Shown: positions 45,001 to 55,796, counted from the first letter of the stretch. The stretch is 64,000 bases of DNA from Epinephelus fuscoguttatus (GCF_011397635.1 NC_064772.1:7827035-7891034), one strand, 5' to 3'. The notes: generated from the sequence alone by a model not told the origin. Made by a program: numbers and translations.

Positions 45001-47111
45001 GTACTTTCATGATTCTGTCGCACTTTAAATGGAGGACCACACACATGTTTTAGCCCGGAAAAGGGAAACCACGCCACCAAATAAAAGAAAAAGATCAGAT
45101 AAGCGAGGACGGGACAAACGTGAGTGAAAATCAGCGTTGCTTATTCCAGGTGGAAAGAACTCCTGTGGAAGAACACTCTGAAAACACATAATCGTACCAA
45201 CCTATATTTGCCGCACTGTGCCGTGACTATCACATAAAACGTGTTATTTTAGCATTACTGTGCTAATGTTTGTTCTTGTTACCAAAACAATTAGAGATAA
45301 AACACTCCTAACATAACGCTATATCTCACAGATAACCTGTATCTCACTGGTAAGCTATAACATATTGTGTGTGGAAAGGATGACGCAGTTATTCGGCAAA
45401 CCAGCGTTTATTACTGAACAGTACAGGTTACTGTTGGCCGTAACTACACCAAGACAACCAACAAACAAGAACTTAGCTGTAACTCCAACTGTGCACTCCT
45501 GCTCTCTCCTCCAGCTCGCTCATACACACACCAGCACTCACACAGCCCTCAATCCCGTCACACTCTCACCCCGCCCCCTTACCTATACTCATTCAATCCC
45601 AAACATGCCATTAACTCACAGAACATTGACATTACAACAGAACATTTACTGCAGGGTCGCTACAATATGGTAACATTGTTTAGATTACTAAATAAATATT
45701 CACCTCATCGCTAGATAGGCCTACTCCTGAAAAACTTGACAAACTCGTGGATGATGCCATCTCTGTCTGTGCAAGGCTTTCTGTCCTACGAGGCCACTGT
45801 CACTTACCCGATGGGAGGGGTGAGCGAGTGAACCCTGCAATCTAGAATTTGACCGCTGATGTCACTGTTACTCACCATTTTTACACACTGAGGCTTTAAG
45901 GCTACACAAAAAGGGTAGGTAATGATTAACTAATAGTTAGTTTCTCATTAGTTCCTCAGTAACTACTCCTCTGAAATTTGATCAGGGGTTACTGAAGAAC
46001 TGACCATTAACTAATAGTTAGTTCTTCATTAGTTCCTCAGTAACTACTCATTAGTTCCTCCTTTGTTCCTCAGTAGCTACTCTAATTTTGTGTACCTTAT
46101 TGTAAAGTGTTACCGAAAACTTTGCTGCAGTGAGATGGTTTAAGATGCCAATGCATGATCAGAAGGCAATATATCTATACTAAAAAAGTCAAAGAGAACA
46201 AAGCTGTAATCTGAAATAGCAAGACCATTGTAAAAAGACAATCAGTATTTAAACAAAGATTAAAAAAAGTGTGAGTGCCCTGGGAAAGTCCATAGGGCCT
46301 TAAACATAATGCAGCATCAATATGAATATTAAATAAGTGTTGAGCAACAGACTGACTGTGGAAAAACTGAGACATATTGCTGAAATTGCACTTATTTTTC
46401 TTTGGACATCTCAGGCTGTTTATCACCTGTTTTGTAAATGGATGAATGTTTTCTGAATGTATGTCTTTACACAAAACAAAGGGGAAAATGTAGGTGTTGT
46501 TCGGCCTATAGGCTATTATGTAATGGTTTCCAGTTTACCTGAGATTAAATTGGACTTGAACTAGAATAAGTTTGACACCCCTGGATAGGCGCTGTTATGT
46601 TCTGAGGAGTCTGCAGATCATGCATTGTCTCTCAACCATTAACAAACAGTGCAGCACCAAAGACAGGTAGGAACAAGACAGGCTGGCAAAATCAGACACA
46701 GGCATCACTGTTTCAACTTTTGGACAACAATGATCTTTTTTGTCATTGTACTCAGGTACAATGAAATCCTGCATGGCCTCTCTTGATGTAGTTAAAAGAT
46801 AAACAAATATATGCGGTACCAGAAAGCAGTTTTAATGTTTAAAAAGTGAAATGAATGATAACACCTAAACCAATTGAAAATTTAGACAGCCTACCACTTT
46901 CCACTTTTACTGGAAATCTAACGTCATTTATTATGTTTCTTAGTTTTCTTGCATTCTTAATACAAAGTACCAAGTTTTAAGACGCCTGTTATTTCTGCTC
47001 AGACTGGATTAGATCAGACCCGCTATGAACGTTTTACTCACCTCCTCTTGCAAGACCCTGCTGCAGAAAGGTCAGGACAACGATGAACACGACACACTTG
47101 ACTCCGATCAT
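34851..47111 (-). CDS. HHLA2-like B7-family gene C, intact
   Basis: The best preserved copy. Exons in transcript order: leader 47042-47111, first IgV 42067-42384, IgC 41558-41818, second IgV 41156-41458, transmembrane 35436-35554, then one or both tail exons at 35288-35340 and 34851-34949. All frames are open and all junctions keep phase. It predicts a type I membrane protein of roughly 370-390 residues with a cleaved signal peptide, IgV-IgC-IgV ectodomain, one membrane span and a short polar tail, the layout known for HHLA2 (B7-H7), a ligand that acts on T cells and NK cells. By the duplication map its leader and first IgV lie in unit 2 and its remaining exons in unit 1, so it spans the duplication junction. 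Receptor and function are inference from the family; a VTCN1/CD276-like relative is less likely because those differ in Ig layout. Confidence 0.78.
34950..35287. other. Gene C intron, poly-T tract
   Basis: AT-rich with a 20-base T run near 35131. Differs from the other unit by an internal deletion. No exon found. Confidence 0.5.
35288..35340 (-). CDS. Gene C proximal tail exon
   Basis: Acceptor 'ttggactcag', phase 0, reads TGTSKETDKEQNAEEPLK. The donor-like GTAAGT at 35287 overlaps an in-frame TAA, so the exon either ends the protein by read-through or splices on in phase 2. Gene D matches it with three changes. Tail is acidic and polar with no tyrosine motif. Confidence 0.6.
35436..35554 (-). 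CDS. Gene C transmembrane exon
   Basis: 119 nt, acceptor 'tgtttcag', phase 1 start, phase 0 end, donor GTAATT. Reads GAGHVAG, then the span IIVAVVIAIVFSILAFLVLY, then KKNKIPSCRLFKK. Not similar to the gene B transmembrane exon; nearly identical to gene D at 56528. Confidence 0.75.
35604..37044. mobile_element. Harbinger-like element, unit-1-specific
   Basis: Inverted ends AGGGGTATTCC and complement, with a 3-base target duplication CAG (35601-35603; 37045-37047). Inner ends carry many 'actctgagt' words in both orientations (35634-35715; 36900-37015). The other unit has the uninterrupted site at about 56693. No transposase frame seen. Confidence 0.82.
37125..37420. repeat. Local duplication and rearrangement
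   Basis: The stretch 'aaaaaagatgtttgaccata' plus 'aaacccaatatattgata' occurs twice (37150-37196 and 37345-37388), flanking a segment that in the other unit lies about 250 bases further on (57062-57198). About 500 bases of the other unit's sequence are missing here. Confidence 0.7.
37421..37725 (+). mobile_element. L2/Rex1-type LINE 3' fragment, part 1
   Basis: Matches 57550-57860: codes for YICDLLSPYEPDCYLRSSS-like and GDRAFGVRATQLWNSLPGDL peptides. Interrupted by the hAT-like element at 37726 and continued at 39996. Confidence 0.8.
37726..39995. mobile_element. hAT-like insertion, unit-1-specific
   Basis: Inverted ends CAGGGGTTAAAG and complement of CAGAGGTTAAAG; a TTTATG direct repeat flanks it (37720-37725; 39996-40001). 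The LINE is uninterrupted in the other unit, proving an insertion. Internal sequence has no full transposase; a 64-codon frame at 38638-38832 (CGxxxxLIYGSDHFF-like) has no recognised family. Contains the hairpin at 38971. Confidence 0.7.
38971..39111. repeat. Hairpin with GATA/TATC microsatellite
   Basis: Inverted repeat 'atattccacacacaaagaat' and its complement 'attctttgtgtgtggaatat' enclose (GATA)n, (TATC)n and (TA)n runs. Confidence 0.9.
39996..41155. other. LINE tail end, then gene C intron
   Basis: 39996-40130 is the rest of the LINE 3' end with 'aactttgtaacttcgttttg' and an ATT simple repeat. 40130-41155 matches 57980-59080 closely and has no exon; it lacks a short block present at 58386-58454. 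Confidence 0.65.
41156..41458 (-). CDS. Gene C second IgV exon
   Basis: 303 nt, phase 1 at both ends. First Cys in TIPCTASN, Trp in LIWRFNYSQ, second Cys in DQDGIYTCELSDDEE. The 3' end carries two copies of a GGTCAA hexamer (coding GQGQ) before donor GTAAGG; gene D has one and gene A none. Confidence 0.85.
41558..41818 (-). CDS. Gene C IgC exon
   Basis: 261 nt, phase 1 at both ends, donor GTAAGC. Reads PVHKVNIQQVEKRITCSSEG, Trp in QLTWST, Cys in VYSCTIST. Open throughout. Confidence 0.85.
42067..42384 (-). CDS. Gene C first IgV exon
   Basis: 318 nt, acceptor 'cgtggtacag', phase 1 at both ends. Reads DSEVSCVFMEGCILPCSFRG, VIHWMQLTT, HSFYSNQDQLSLQDQRFRGR and GKFRCYTST. Differs from gene B by only a few residues over its length. 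Confidence 0.87.
42385..43041. other. Gene C first intron, duplicated
   Basis: Nearly identical to 18064-18736; nothing else recognised. Confidence 0.6.
43042..44567 (+). mobile_element. Tc1-like element, second family, decayed
   Basis: Ends 'tacactgttaaaaacatta' and complement of 'tacactgctcaaaaaaaaa', with TA at both ends. About 1.5 kb. A truncated copy lies at the same place in the other unit, so it inserted before the duplication. Confidence 0.85.
43340..44263 (+). pseudogene. Tc1-like transposase, several breaks
   Basis: Begins MRWYLQPSQVAQVVQLLEDG, SILSVARRFAVSVS (helix-turn-helix), later VHVSDQTVRKRLRE-like and FTDESRFTLS (first catalytic Asp), VQDNAQPHVAKVCRQFL (second Asp) and LNPIEYLWDLMYQ (Glu). 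Stops and frame changes separate these blocks. It belongs to a different Tc1 family from the elements at 8625 and 63075. Confidence 0.85.
45029..45119 (+). CDS. Repeat-borne first exon, unknown basic peptide
   Basis: ATG at 45029 reads MEDHTHVLARKRETTPPNKR then KRSDKRGRDK, a strongly basic peptide, ending at a consensus donor AAAC|GTGAGT (45120). I infer an exon carried by the transposon. No family recognised. Confidence 0.35.
45366..45664 (-). mobile_element. Solo LTR
   Basis: On the minus strand it starts TGTAGCGACCCTGCAG and ends TTTCCACACACA, with an AATAAA signal near the end. It is flanked by ATAT direct repeats (45362-45365; 45665-45668). About 299 bases, no internal region. Confidence 0.75.
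45905..46110 (+). repeat. Short tandem repeat 'cattagttcctcagtaact'
   Basis: 'cattagttcctcagtaacta' words occur three times with 'taactaatagttagtt' between, ending in 'ttgtaaagtgttacc'. Probably a small MITE-like element. Confidence 0.7.
46113..47041. other. Gene C first intron, duplicated spacer
   Basis: Matches parts of 27187-28427. No exon seen. Confidence 0.6.
47042..47111 (-). CDS. Gene C leader (signal peptide) exon
   Basis: ATG at 47111, 23 codons plus one base, donor GTGAGT. Reads MIGVKCVVFIVVLTFLQQGL then ARG: short n-region, hydrophobic core, small residues before the cleavage region. Joins the first IgV exon in phase 1. Confidence 0.8.
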
Positions 47112-47604
47112 CCCTCTGTTAGAGTTCCTCTGTTGATACTGTTTTAATGTCCAGAAGAGAATGTAAATCCACAGTGCTGACAACTCTCACAGGATCTTTG
47201 TCTGATCTGACAAGTTCTGACTTGTCAAAAATGAATACCTGCTCACTGTAATGTGGGAGCGGCATGTAACATGCTTAGACTTGAATAGTCAGAATATACA
47301 TCACATCACTTCCAATCTTTCTACCAGATAAAAAAAAAGCTGCTCTTGGTAGAAGATATGAGGTTTTAATTGTGATGAGTATGTCATGATAACGTTTGTT
47401 TTGGTGTTTGGTTTTGTGTTGGGGATGTTCTGTGTTTTTTCTTTTCTCTTTCCCCCTCCCTTTTCTCTCCCTGGCAGTGTGTGTGCAGCTAAGGGTGTGG
47501 CTGGCCGGCTCTTCATAATTAGGCACACCTGGTGTTCATTCAGTAATCACTCCTGCAATAAAAGCCTGGTCAAGACGCCACTCCTGTGCCAGATTATCCC
47601 GTTT

Positions 47605-48009
47605 CAGAGGCCGTTTACACGTTGCCGGCTATTTTCATAAATGGACATTTCACCGTCTCCGTTTTCAAAAAGATCTTCGTTTACACTTACCCGTGTATAT
47701 ATACACAAGAGCATGCCAAACCTGTAGGTGGCAGTGTAAGGAGAAGCTCAATCCTTTCATGTATCCATTGTCACCATAGCAACATAGGTCGCACTCATGG
47801 GTCGCACTTTTGACACAGGCGCTTATCTCCGTTTATCTCAGTTTACATGCAAACGCACAACCGGAGTTTTCCAAAATCTCCACTCTGGCCGGAGTTTTTA
47901 GAAAGACTCGTTTTCAGAGGAGAAATCTCCGTTTGCGTGTAAACGAAGGGCACAAACGAAGGAAGATGTCTCCGTTTATCAAAATCACCGTGTACGTGTA
48001 AACGGCCTC
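47605..48009. mobile_element. MITE with GAGGCCGTTTACACG ends
   Basis: Inverted ends AGAGGCCGTTTACACGT and complement. Internal 'ctccgttt' words recur in both orientations. No coding sequence. Confidence 0.8.
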
Positions 48010-49700
48010 TCAGTTGGTAACGTAGTGGCTCCAGTCGTTTGTGTAAAAAGTGAATTTTGTGTTTTTTGTCACTCTTAAGCATCCTTTGTTTTTTGTGCAG
48101 CCGCAGGTGTGCCTCCTGCCATGGACCGCGGAACGCATCTGAACAAGGGGGGGCCATAATTTCAAGTCACGCAGAGGGGGTGGGGGGGCATATGCATTGA
48201 AACAGACAATATTACTGACGTTGCGGAGCACTTTTTTTGTTCCGACGCCACACAGTCACATCTACAGTACACGCATGAACACGAACACATGCTTGCTCCG
48301 CTTAACACTTCTGATCCCACTCTAACATTCACACACAACAGGCCAAGCCTATTTATACATAAAGGCACAGATGAGGCCACAGTGGAAGCTGGAGTAATTT
48401 GATCATTTTGTTTTTTCTGTTTACTTGAAGAAAATCAGATATCGACTTCTGTCTCTTCATTTTCCCAGATGCAGCCAGCGCAGGTGCCCGCCATTAGCTC
48501 GCGATGCTCATGCATGACGTATTGATAAACAATGCACTTGATAGGCACACTAATATTAAATCAATATGCAGCAGTCAGTGGGAGTTTTTTTTTATCGGCA
48601 GCAGTTGGTGAGAGTGAGTGAAGGTTGTGGTGACTTGGCTCGTAAAAACACAGATAGGCTACAACTTAGGCTTTTATTCATATAAAATAGTCTGTCCTGC
48701 CCGCTCCGCTGAATTTCTGACCATTACCGCCCGCAACCGCAACGTGTGTGTTACACTCCCACCCGCTCCCGCAATGTGTATGTCCACTCCCGTCCGCTCC
48801 CACAAAACTCTGAGAATTTATGCCCGCACAGTAATAGAGATGCATTGATTTTGTATCTTCTCCCATCCCGCAGGAGAAAACATGTCATTTTATAGGCTAT
48901 TAATAAAGAGATTCATGGGGTTGTTTGTTTCGTTCCCCTGGCCTGCATGTCTTTTGACGCACTGGTCAGGAATAGCGCTCCTATTTCGTTGTTTTCATTT
49001 AGTTTTTAATGAAATAAAGGCTGTTTCATATTCTATTCTCCTCCTCTGTATTTATTTAGGCTATTTTTCTACCTTTATATAATCACGCAGTGATTGAGGT
49101 TAAGGCAAGCCCGGCGCCAGGATGAACTTACTGAGGGAGCGGTTAAAAATTACGAGGGGGCAAATCTTTATTGTGCAACATAGGTTCACACAGTGAGTTA
49201 TAAAGAGCGCGCAGACTTGCGTAATAGTCGCTCATAATAACATCTCGTTGCCGGTGAAACACAATAAACTGCACGTCTTCTTTCATGTTTGTCTCATGAC
49301 AGATGGAGCTGACAGACAGACAGACAGACAGACAGACAGGTGGAGCAAGCGGCAAATTGGTGTGAAAGCTGGTTCAGGGCATATTCGTCCATTTATGAAT
49401 AAATATGGAGTGGAAACGCTCATGCATGTGCACCAAGTTCCTGTGTTGACATCCCGTCGCTAGGCTACATCTTCTTCTTCTTATTTTTCTTCTTCTTCTA
49501 CTGTTTAATGGCGGTTGGCAAACAGCGAATTGGCCCATTACCGCCACCAACTGGTGGAGTATGGATCAAAATGACTATTAATATTTGCGTTGGGTCCCGC
49601 CGGGTCCCAATGCAGCCCTCTATGTCAGAGTACAAAAGTTACCCGGGCCATGGCCCCCCTGGCCCCCCGGTTCCGCGGTCTATGCCTCCTGCCGTACCTG
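48010..49700. other. Unclassified repeat-like sequence inside the LTR
   Basis: Contains a CCCGCTCC-rich block (48690-48800), a (GACA)n run (49313-49338) and a CTT-rich run (49471-49500). No protein or complete element recognised. Confidence 0.4.
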
Positions 49701-49895
49701 ATTGCAGCTTCCAGTGCTTCAATGTCTCCGCATGCTGAGTCCCTTCCAGCAATGCCAGCCAGCCCTCCGCTGCCTCCATTTGCTCCTTTCTCTGATTTTT
49801 GAACTTAGTGTTTTTTCAATAAACACTGTGGACTGTTTTTTCGCTTCTGTCTCTGCATTTGGGGTCCAAACATAAAACCTAAACATAACAGAGTA

Positions 49896-52355
49896 ATCAC
49901 TGACAAAACGCACAGCTGAGGCTGATGGGAATATGATTAGTTCTGCAGGTATTCGGTCAGAAACCAAAGTACTGGTCAAAACACATTTTGCAGGATAGTT
50001 TAAAGGTTTGACCAGCAGAGGTGAGGTTCTCAATTTCCTTTTTGCCAATGACTCCTTAAAAGAAAAAGAACATCTCATGTATGTCCCTTGGAATAATTTG
50101 ACATAGCCTATTTTTTACACTTCTTACTGTAGTTACATGAAGCCATATCTGCACTCATCTGTTTTTGTTTATACTGTTGCTAAGTTAATGACTAGCGTCC
50201 AAACTACTCCAGCATTTTGGAACCTCTAAGACAATAGACTGACTCACTTGATGTAGACTACAGCTATAAACCTGCGATTGGCCAGCATTCGCGCTTCCTT
50301 TTTGCTATCTACATGCTACCACTTTCAAAATCCCCTTTACCTCGAGAAACAACAACAACCTCTGAGCTAACAGCTTATACCCTGAAAATGGTGTGTTTTG
50401 ACAAAGATTTGGATCATGCAATAAGGCATGCCCACTTTGTTCTTTTGGTGAATTGTTGTAAGGATCTACAATGAATAAAAGAACTTGTGAATGCACCACT
50501 GAGAAGCCCAGACTCCATCTTGTAGGACTCTATATTCTGATGTCGCTTTGTTTTCTGACACAGCCAATCGCAGTTGATTTGCCACAACTTTCAAAACTCC
50601 ACCAGTTAAATGACACCTGAATACAATCCGTTTTGCACAAGGGTTCTGATCTTGGACCGGCCCAACTCCCCACCGCATCAGAATTTTTTTTGTTGCTGCT
50701 GTCAATGGAGACCCTCTCCTCCCCCAGAGTCAGCCCTGTTAGCATAAGCTAACACAGCAGCAGCAGCACCAACATCCAACAGTGACATGTTAAATGGTTC
50801 CAAAAAAACTCCCACTGATACCAAAACAGCTCGACTCAGTTGTTAAACCTGTTAATAACAGTTAGATAAGGTTAGCAATCTCATGCTAACAATTAACTCT
50901 GTCAGTGTGTGTTCCCCCAACACTATATTGCGAGGGCACTGTCAGTGCATCCTGGGTTTAGCGCTGCCCAGGATGATTGTGATTGGTTTAGAGAAACAAA
51001 AACAAGCCAAAGTATTTTTCCCCCATAGCAGCAAGGTAATATTGTGATTCCAGACCTATCTCATTTCCACAATTTCATTTAGTCTGGATGAGTGGAAATG
51101 GAGAGTAGGGTCTTATCAGTTGCAACTTCTTGAGCTAAAACGTCATTGCTAGGTCAATATATCTTTTGTGATTTCATCCTTCTTGTGTGGGTACTCCTTT
51201 CCCTTGGCCATGGCTTCCTCCAGGGAGTTATATGTCGCAGTATTTGCTTATCAACAACTCCCAATCTGTTTTCTGCTGTACTGACCACCTTGTGTTACTG
51301 CAAAGAAACCTCTTGTCCCACTTTTTTGCCATCTCTGTAGTATTTTCTGTAACTGAACAACCAACCAGAGAGTACACAGTCTGCTTCCTTTCACACCAGG
51401 TCAGGCCATATCCAGTGTACATGAATGGTCATGTGATATATGTTTTCAGGCTTGTTAGTATGGACGGAGATTAATTCTGAAATGGTGCTCAAACACTCAT
51501 GTGTCCAGGGATTATTTTTGTTATAAGCACCTTTTTAAAAACATATTTGTGTGGGCGTGGCCTGAGATTAGAATGCAATCTATGAGCTATTAAGAAGAAA
51601 CAATTTAAACCAGGATATTTGTTGAACTGTGAACTGCCTCTTGAAATATATAAATGTCGTAGTGATGGAAAAAGTGGAACTGTTTACCCAGGGCGCTAAT
51701 GCCCTCAAAAAGCCTGGAATTAAAAGTTTGGGGGTTTTTTTGTTCGTTTTTTTCTAAGTAATTAGTGACATAGCTAAATAAAATTGGCTGAATTAATAGG
51801 TTTAAAAGCCCCTCTCACCCCTTAAAAGTGCAAAGTGCTTAAGTTTGCCCCTGCACTAGGATTCATTTGTAAGTGCAGCTAGAGCCAAGTGAGTGGCTGC
51901 TCATACTGCTGGATAACCAGTGTACACTGTCATGTCTTTCCCCAAGACAGGGATATAGGGTTTCCAAAAATGTAAAGAAAGAAAAAAAGGAAACGGGAAA
52001 GATAGCCAACAGGCTTTGTATAAAAATAATAAAAAAAAGATTAAAAGGTGTGTGAAATGGATAAAGAGAGAAAGGGCAGGGGGCCCACAGAGACTACTTA
52101 TGCATAGGGCCCAGAATTTTGTGTTACTCCCCTGCTAGCACGCACATGCCCAGTATACATGAGTGGTCATGTAGCATGTGTTTTTAGGTGTGTTAGTATG
52201 GATGGAGATTGAGTTTTAAACAGTGCTACAATGCACCTGTGTATGGAGATTGTTTTTGTTATCTTTTTTTAGTGTGGTCTGAGACTAGAATATAATCTAT
52301 GAACTATTTTAGATGATATTTTTGTTGAACTATGAAGCCTTTTGTTACAAATAAC
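49896..52355. other. Duplicated spacer upstream of gene C
   Basis: Ends match 28780-28920 and 28900-30480 of unit 1. The block of about 1 kb between 50010 and 51080 is not found in unit 1 and holds no recognised gene. Confidence 0.5.
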
Positions 52356-52358
52356 TAA

Positions 52359-52921
52359 GGGCCAGATCCTCAAAAGGATTGCACTGCTTTTGCGACCGCT
52401 AAACCCCCCCCCCGCCTTTTGCAGATGCTTGGTTGTGGTTGTATGAAATCTTTTCTTTGGTCCTGCGCTTCAGATCATGCCATCTTCTTTTGCATTCTGG
52501 AGGAGAGCGTTTGCACACACCAACTGCACTGACACAGTGGGATATAGATTCCCATATACGACTTCTCTCTGTTGCAGTGAGATTTTTAGACTGGAGTTTG
52601 GATGTATGTCTCTGCACCTCGTCAGTGAGGACTTTGAGTTCTCGGTCTGTAAATTTTTGTTTTCTTTTTCTGTCTGACTCTGCCATTGTCGTGTCAACTG
52701 TGATCTTGGAACAAAACCACCTATATGCCAAGCGGCTTATTGCAATCAGAGGCGCAAATTGCGCTCAGCTGCCAAACTTTGTGGGCGTGTTAGCACCAGC
52801 ATATGATTAGAGCAAATTCTTTTGAGGATAAGGCGCTAAAACAGGGCAGATTGCATGAGCTAATTCTGCGCAAATAATGACACTATTAGCAGGAGCAATC
52901 CATTCTTTGTGGAGCTGGCCC
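52359..52921 (-). mobile_element. Harbinger-like element, unit-2-specific
   Basis: Ends GGGCCAGATCCTCAAAAGGA (left) and complement of GGGCCAGCTCCACAAAG (right), with 3-base target duplications TAA (52356-52358; 52922-52924). Unit 1 has the empty site at about 30468. Encodes a Myb/SANT-like protein but no transposase. Confidence 0.85.
52399..52686 (-). CDS. Myb/SANT-like protein of Harbinger element
   Basis: ATG at 52686, 95 codons: MAESDRKRKQKFTDRELKVL, TDEVQRHTSKLQSKNLTATE, RSRIWESISHCVSAVG, KRSPPECKRRWHDLKRR. This is a full Myb/SANT-like three-helix domain of the NAIF1 type with the conserved W...W spacing and C-KRRW motif. In Harbinger elements such a protein helps bring the transposase to DNA. 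The frame is intact, but the element lacks a transposase. Related to the shorter remnant at 26227. Confidence 0.7.
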   Translation of the reverse strand: MAESDRKRKQKFTDRELKVLTDEVQRHTSKLQSKNLTATERSRIWESISHCVSAVGVCKRSPPECKRRWHDLKRRTKEKISYNHNQASAKGGGGV

Positions 52922-52924
52922 TAA

Positions 52925-53700
52925 ATGTTCCTCACTTTGAGAATCACTGCGGTAGAGGAAAAGTCAGGGAATCACCAAAGTTCCTGCTGTGTGAAAATAT
53001 GCACAAAGCTGACCCTTAATGTGTGAACAAAATTTCATGGCAATCCATTCAAGATACTTCAGTCTGGACTGAAACACTTCTATCACCAGAGCTGTGCTGC
53101 TAGTGTGGCTAAAAATAGCACCAAATGCAAGTCTGTATTTGTGTTGTGTTACATATCACAGAAAACACCCCTCATGTCTCACTGATGGCAGCTCCATGAC
53201 GACAAGTGAAAGTGAAACAGGTGTATTTATTGGAAATGTACATGTCCTTAGTGTAAGGGGTGGTCACATTGTGATATAACCAGATAAAACCTGTAGTCTG
53301 TGTGTGGAAAGATTTCTAGAACATCAAACCTGTACAAGTACTGCTTCTGTGTAGATGTGAAATTAGAATTAAAGTAAACTTTCTCACAGTGTGGTATTTT
53401 ATATATCACAGTTATTGTTGAAAGACTATAGCTTCTGTTTTTATTTCTGCTGACTGTTCACAACTTATTGCTCAACCTTTTTCATAAATACAAAACCTTT
53501 ATGAATAAAATCATAACATCACTGCCATCAACCTAAATATTACACATGGCAAATACGCATCTATTTCTCCCACTCTACCTCACTGCATTCTCAAATCTGA
53601 AACGTCAACAAATTTGTGCATTTAATTTAAGTTTATAGAGTGGTAGTATGTTATCCTGTGGATATATTTAATATGATAGAATTTAGTATTTTAGTATTTT
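52925..53700. other. Duplicated spacer, no gene
   Basis: Matches 30470-31250 closely. Confidence 0.6.
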
Positions 53701-54089
53701 TCATTCATTCATTCATTCATTCATCTTCTAACCGCTTCATCCTCTTGAGGGTCGCGGGGGGGGCTGGAGCCTATCCCAGCTGACATCGGGCGAGAGGCAG
53801 GGTACACCCTGGACAGGTCGCCAGACTATCACAGGGCTGACACATAGAGACAGACAACCATTCACACTCACATTCACACCTACGGACAATTTAGAGTTAT
53901 CAATTAACCTAGTCCCCAATCTGCATGTCTTTGGACTGTGGGAGGAAGCCGGAGTGCCCGGAGAGAACCCACGCTGACACGGGGAGAACATGCAAACTCT
54001 GCACAGAAGGGCTCCCACGCCCGGGATCGAACCGGCAACCCTCTTGCTGTGAGGCGAGAGTGCTAACCACCACACCACCGTGCCGCCCT
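53701..54089 (-). repeat. tRNA-derived SINE, unit-2-specific insertion
   Basis: Reverse copy of the SINE at 12527 and 29517, with an ATTC tail. Unit 1 lacks it at the matching site near 31245. Confidence 0.9.
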
Positions 54090-55092
54090 TTTTTATTTTT
54101 ATTATAGCATATTTAAAGTGTATTATAGCATATTCTTTATTTTGTATATTCTATAGATAAGTAGAGAAGTACCTTGTTCTTCCAGAATATGCTTGTGCAT
54201 AAGGTTTCTTTATTTAGTGAGACACGTTTTTTCTCTTCTAGTGTGATTTGCATATTACTGTGTTTTTTTTTTACTGCTCCTGTGCACTGCCTTTACAATC
54301 TGCTGCTGTAAAAGAACTTCCCAACTTGGGATCAATAAAGAGCATTTATATATCTGTCTATTTATAGATCTGTCTGTCTGTCTTTTGGCAGTTAAATAAA
54401 AAAAAAGATACCAAAACAGATTTCAGTGAATGTTTTTTTATATAAAACCTTTACAACAAAAAGTCCACAAAGAAAAGCTTGATTTCATGTCAACTGTTGG
54501 TTACTGCAAAGTATAAACACACAAAAAATACTTCATTTACATTCTTACTCCAATACTATAACAAGATTTGTTCTTTCACATCTTTATCTAATCAGTAGTG
54601 TTTATTGTAAAGTTATTGTATGTTTTCTAGACTTTTATGATCTGAGGCAGCTCTGTTAATGCTAATAGACCTCAGCTGAATGTTGCAACAGATAATGAAG
54701 CTTTCATCCAGAAGAGGTAAGTAAAACAACATGTCTGATCCAACACTTGTTGTATTTGCAGGTCGTCAAGTGAATGCTTGTGTGATGTACGTCTGGTGCA
54801 CAGTGTTAAGGCAACAAGCATGTGGAGTTTCTCAGATGCTTTTTGGTTTATCTTCATACAATACATAAAAACAAGTGGTATCAAAAAATACAGCAATTCA
54901 ATTCATCATCATTATTGGGTCTTCACAGACACTCACCCTTTGTAAATAAAAGAAACATTAAAATAACAAACAAAACCACAAAACAGTTTCTTTGTAACTG
55001 TACAACATATTAAATCATGATCACACCTGCAATAATGTAGATGTGACAGAAAATATCTTAAATCCTTCATATTTGTACCAAGATTACAAAAC
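54090..55092. other. Duplicated spacer with unit-2 extra sequence
   Basis: Matches parts of 31250-31811. Contains 'acttcccaacttgggatcaa' followed by short TCTG runs near 54360, which looks like a LINE tail. No gene. Confidence 0.5.
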
Positions 55093-55222
55093 ATTAAAGG
55101 TCCAGTGTGTAGGATTTAGGGGGATATATTGGCAGATATGGACTATAATATAATAAGTATGTTTTCTTTAGTGTATAATCACCTGACGATAAGAATCGTC
55201 ATGTTTTCGTTCCTTAGGATTT
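55093..55222 (+). repeat. MITE left end only
   Basis: 'attaaaggtccagtgtgtag' plus 'gatttaggggg', the left end seen at 31812. The rest of the MITE and its nested elements are absent here. Confidence 0.75.
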
Positions 55223-55796
55223 CCAAATGGCACTGATGATTGAGCTCTGGAAAGCCAGCTAACGTGACATTTAGTCAGGATGACTTTACCATTTATATAA
55301 ATAACTTATGATTTTTTATAGACAAATCAGAATATCACAATACTTCCTTTTCTCTGCGTGAGTCACTTTTTCTCCTCTTCTTTCCGTGTGTGTGCATGCA
55401 CAAGTGCTTTTTTTAAAATTACTTTTTTCTATTTTGTGCAAGTGTGGAGCACAAGGATGTGAGGTAGAGGAGGAATAGCAGGCTGTACTTCACGGTCCAA
55501 GGTCTCCCATAATAAATAAATTAAAGATTTGTACCATAGCATAGAAACAGTGTAGTGCAGAGTCAGTGTCCTTGTACTTCATTTATCAGTCTGGATAAAG
55601 ATGTTTGCAAAACTTCTATAAAACAAAGAACTGAAGGTCTTGTTCTTTTATGTTCTCACTGAAACTTCAGTTAAACTGATATCCAGACTTATTTCAGCCA
55701 CTGTTTTGGATTTGCTACCTCAAATTTCCAGTGAAGTAGACACAACAAAAGAAATCCTTCCCTGAGATACTGGAGGACACAAAGTTTGTATCCACA
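55223..55796. other. 3' side of gene D
   Basis: Matches 34460-34850 with an extra block of about 200 bases. No gene. Confidence 0.5.

Larger units (their letters stand above)
44687..45900 (-). mobile_element. DNA transposon, non-autonomous, unit-2-specific
   Basis: Ends 'cttaaagttacaatgtgta' and complement of 'cttaaagcctcagtgtgtaa'. Its right 200 bases match, inverted, the left end of the element at 7540. Contains a solo LTR (45366-45664) and an exon-like frame (45029-45119). Confidence 0.7.
47382..49890 (+). mobile_element. LTR element remnant with nested insertions, unit-2-specific
   Basis: Begins TGTCATGATAACG and ends CTAAACATAACA, with perfect 5-base target duplications GAGTA (47377-47381; 49891-49895). 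Unit 1 has the empty site at 28770-28785. The first 220 bases and last 190 bases look like the two halves of one LTR (AATAAA signals near 47560 and 49818). Between them lie a MITE (47605-48009) and other unclassified repeat sequence to about 49700, so I read it as a solo LTR expanded by later insertions. Confidence 0.7.
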
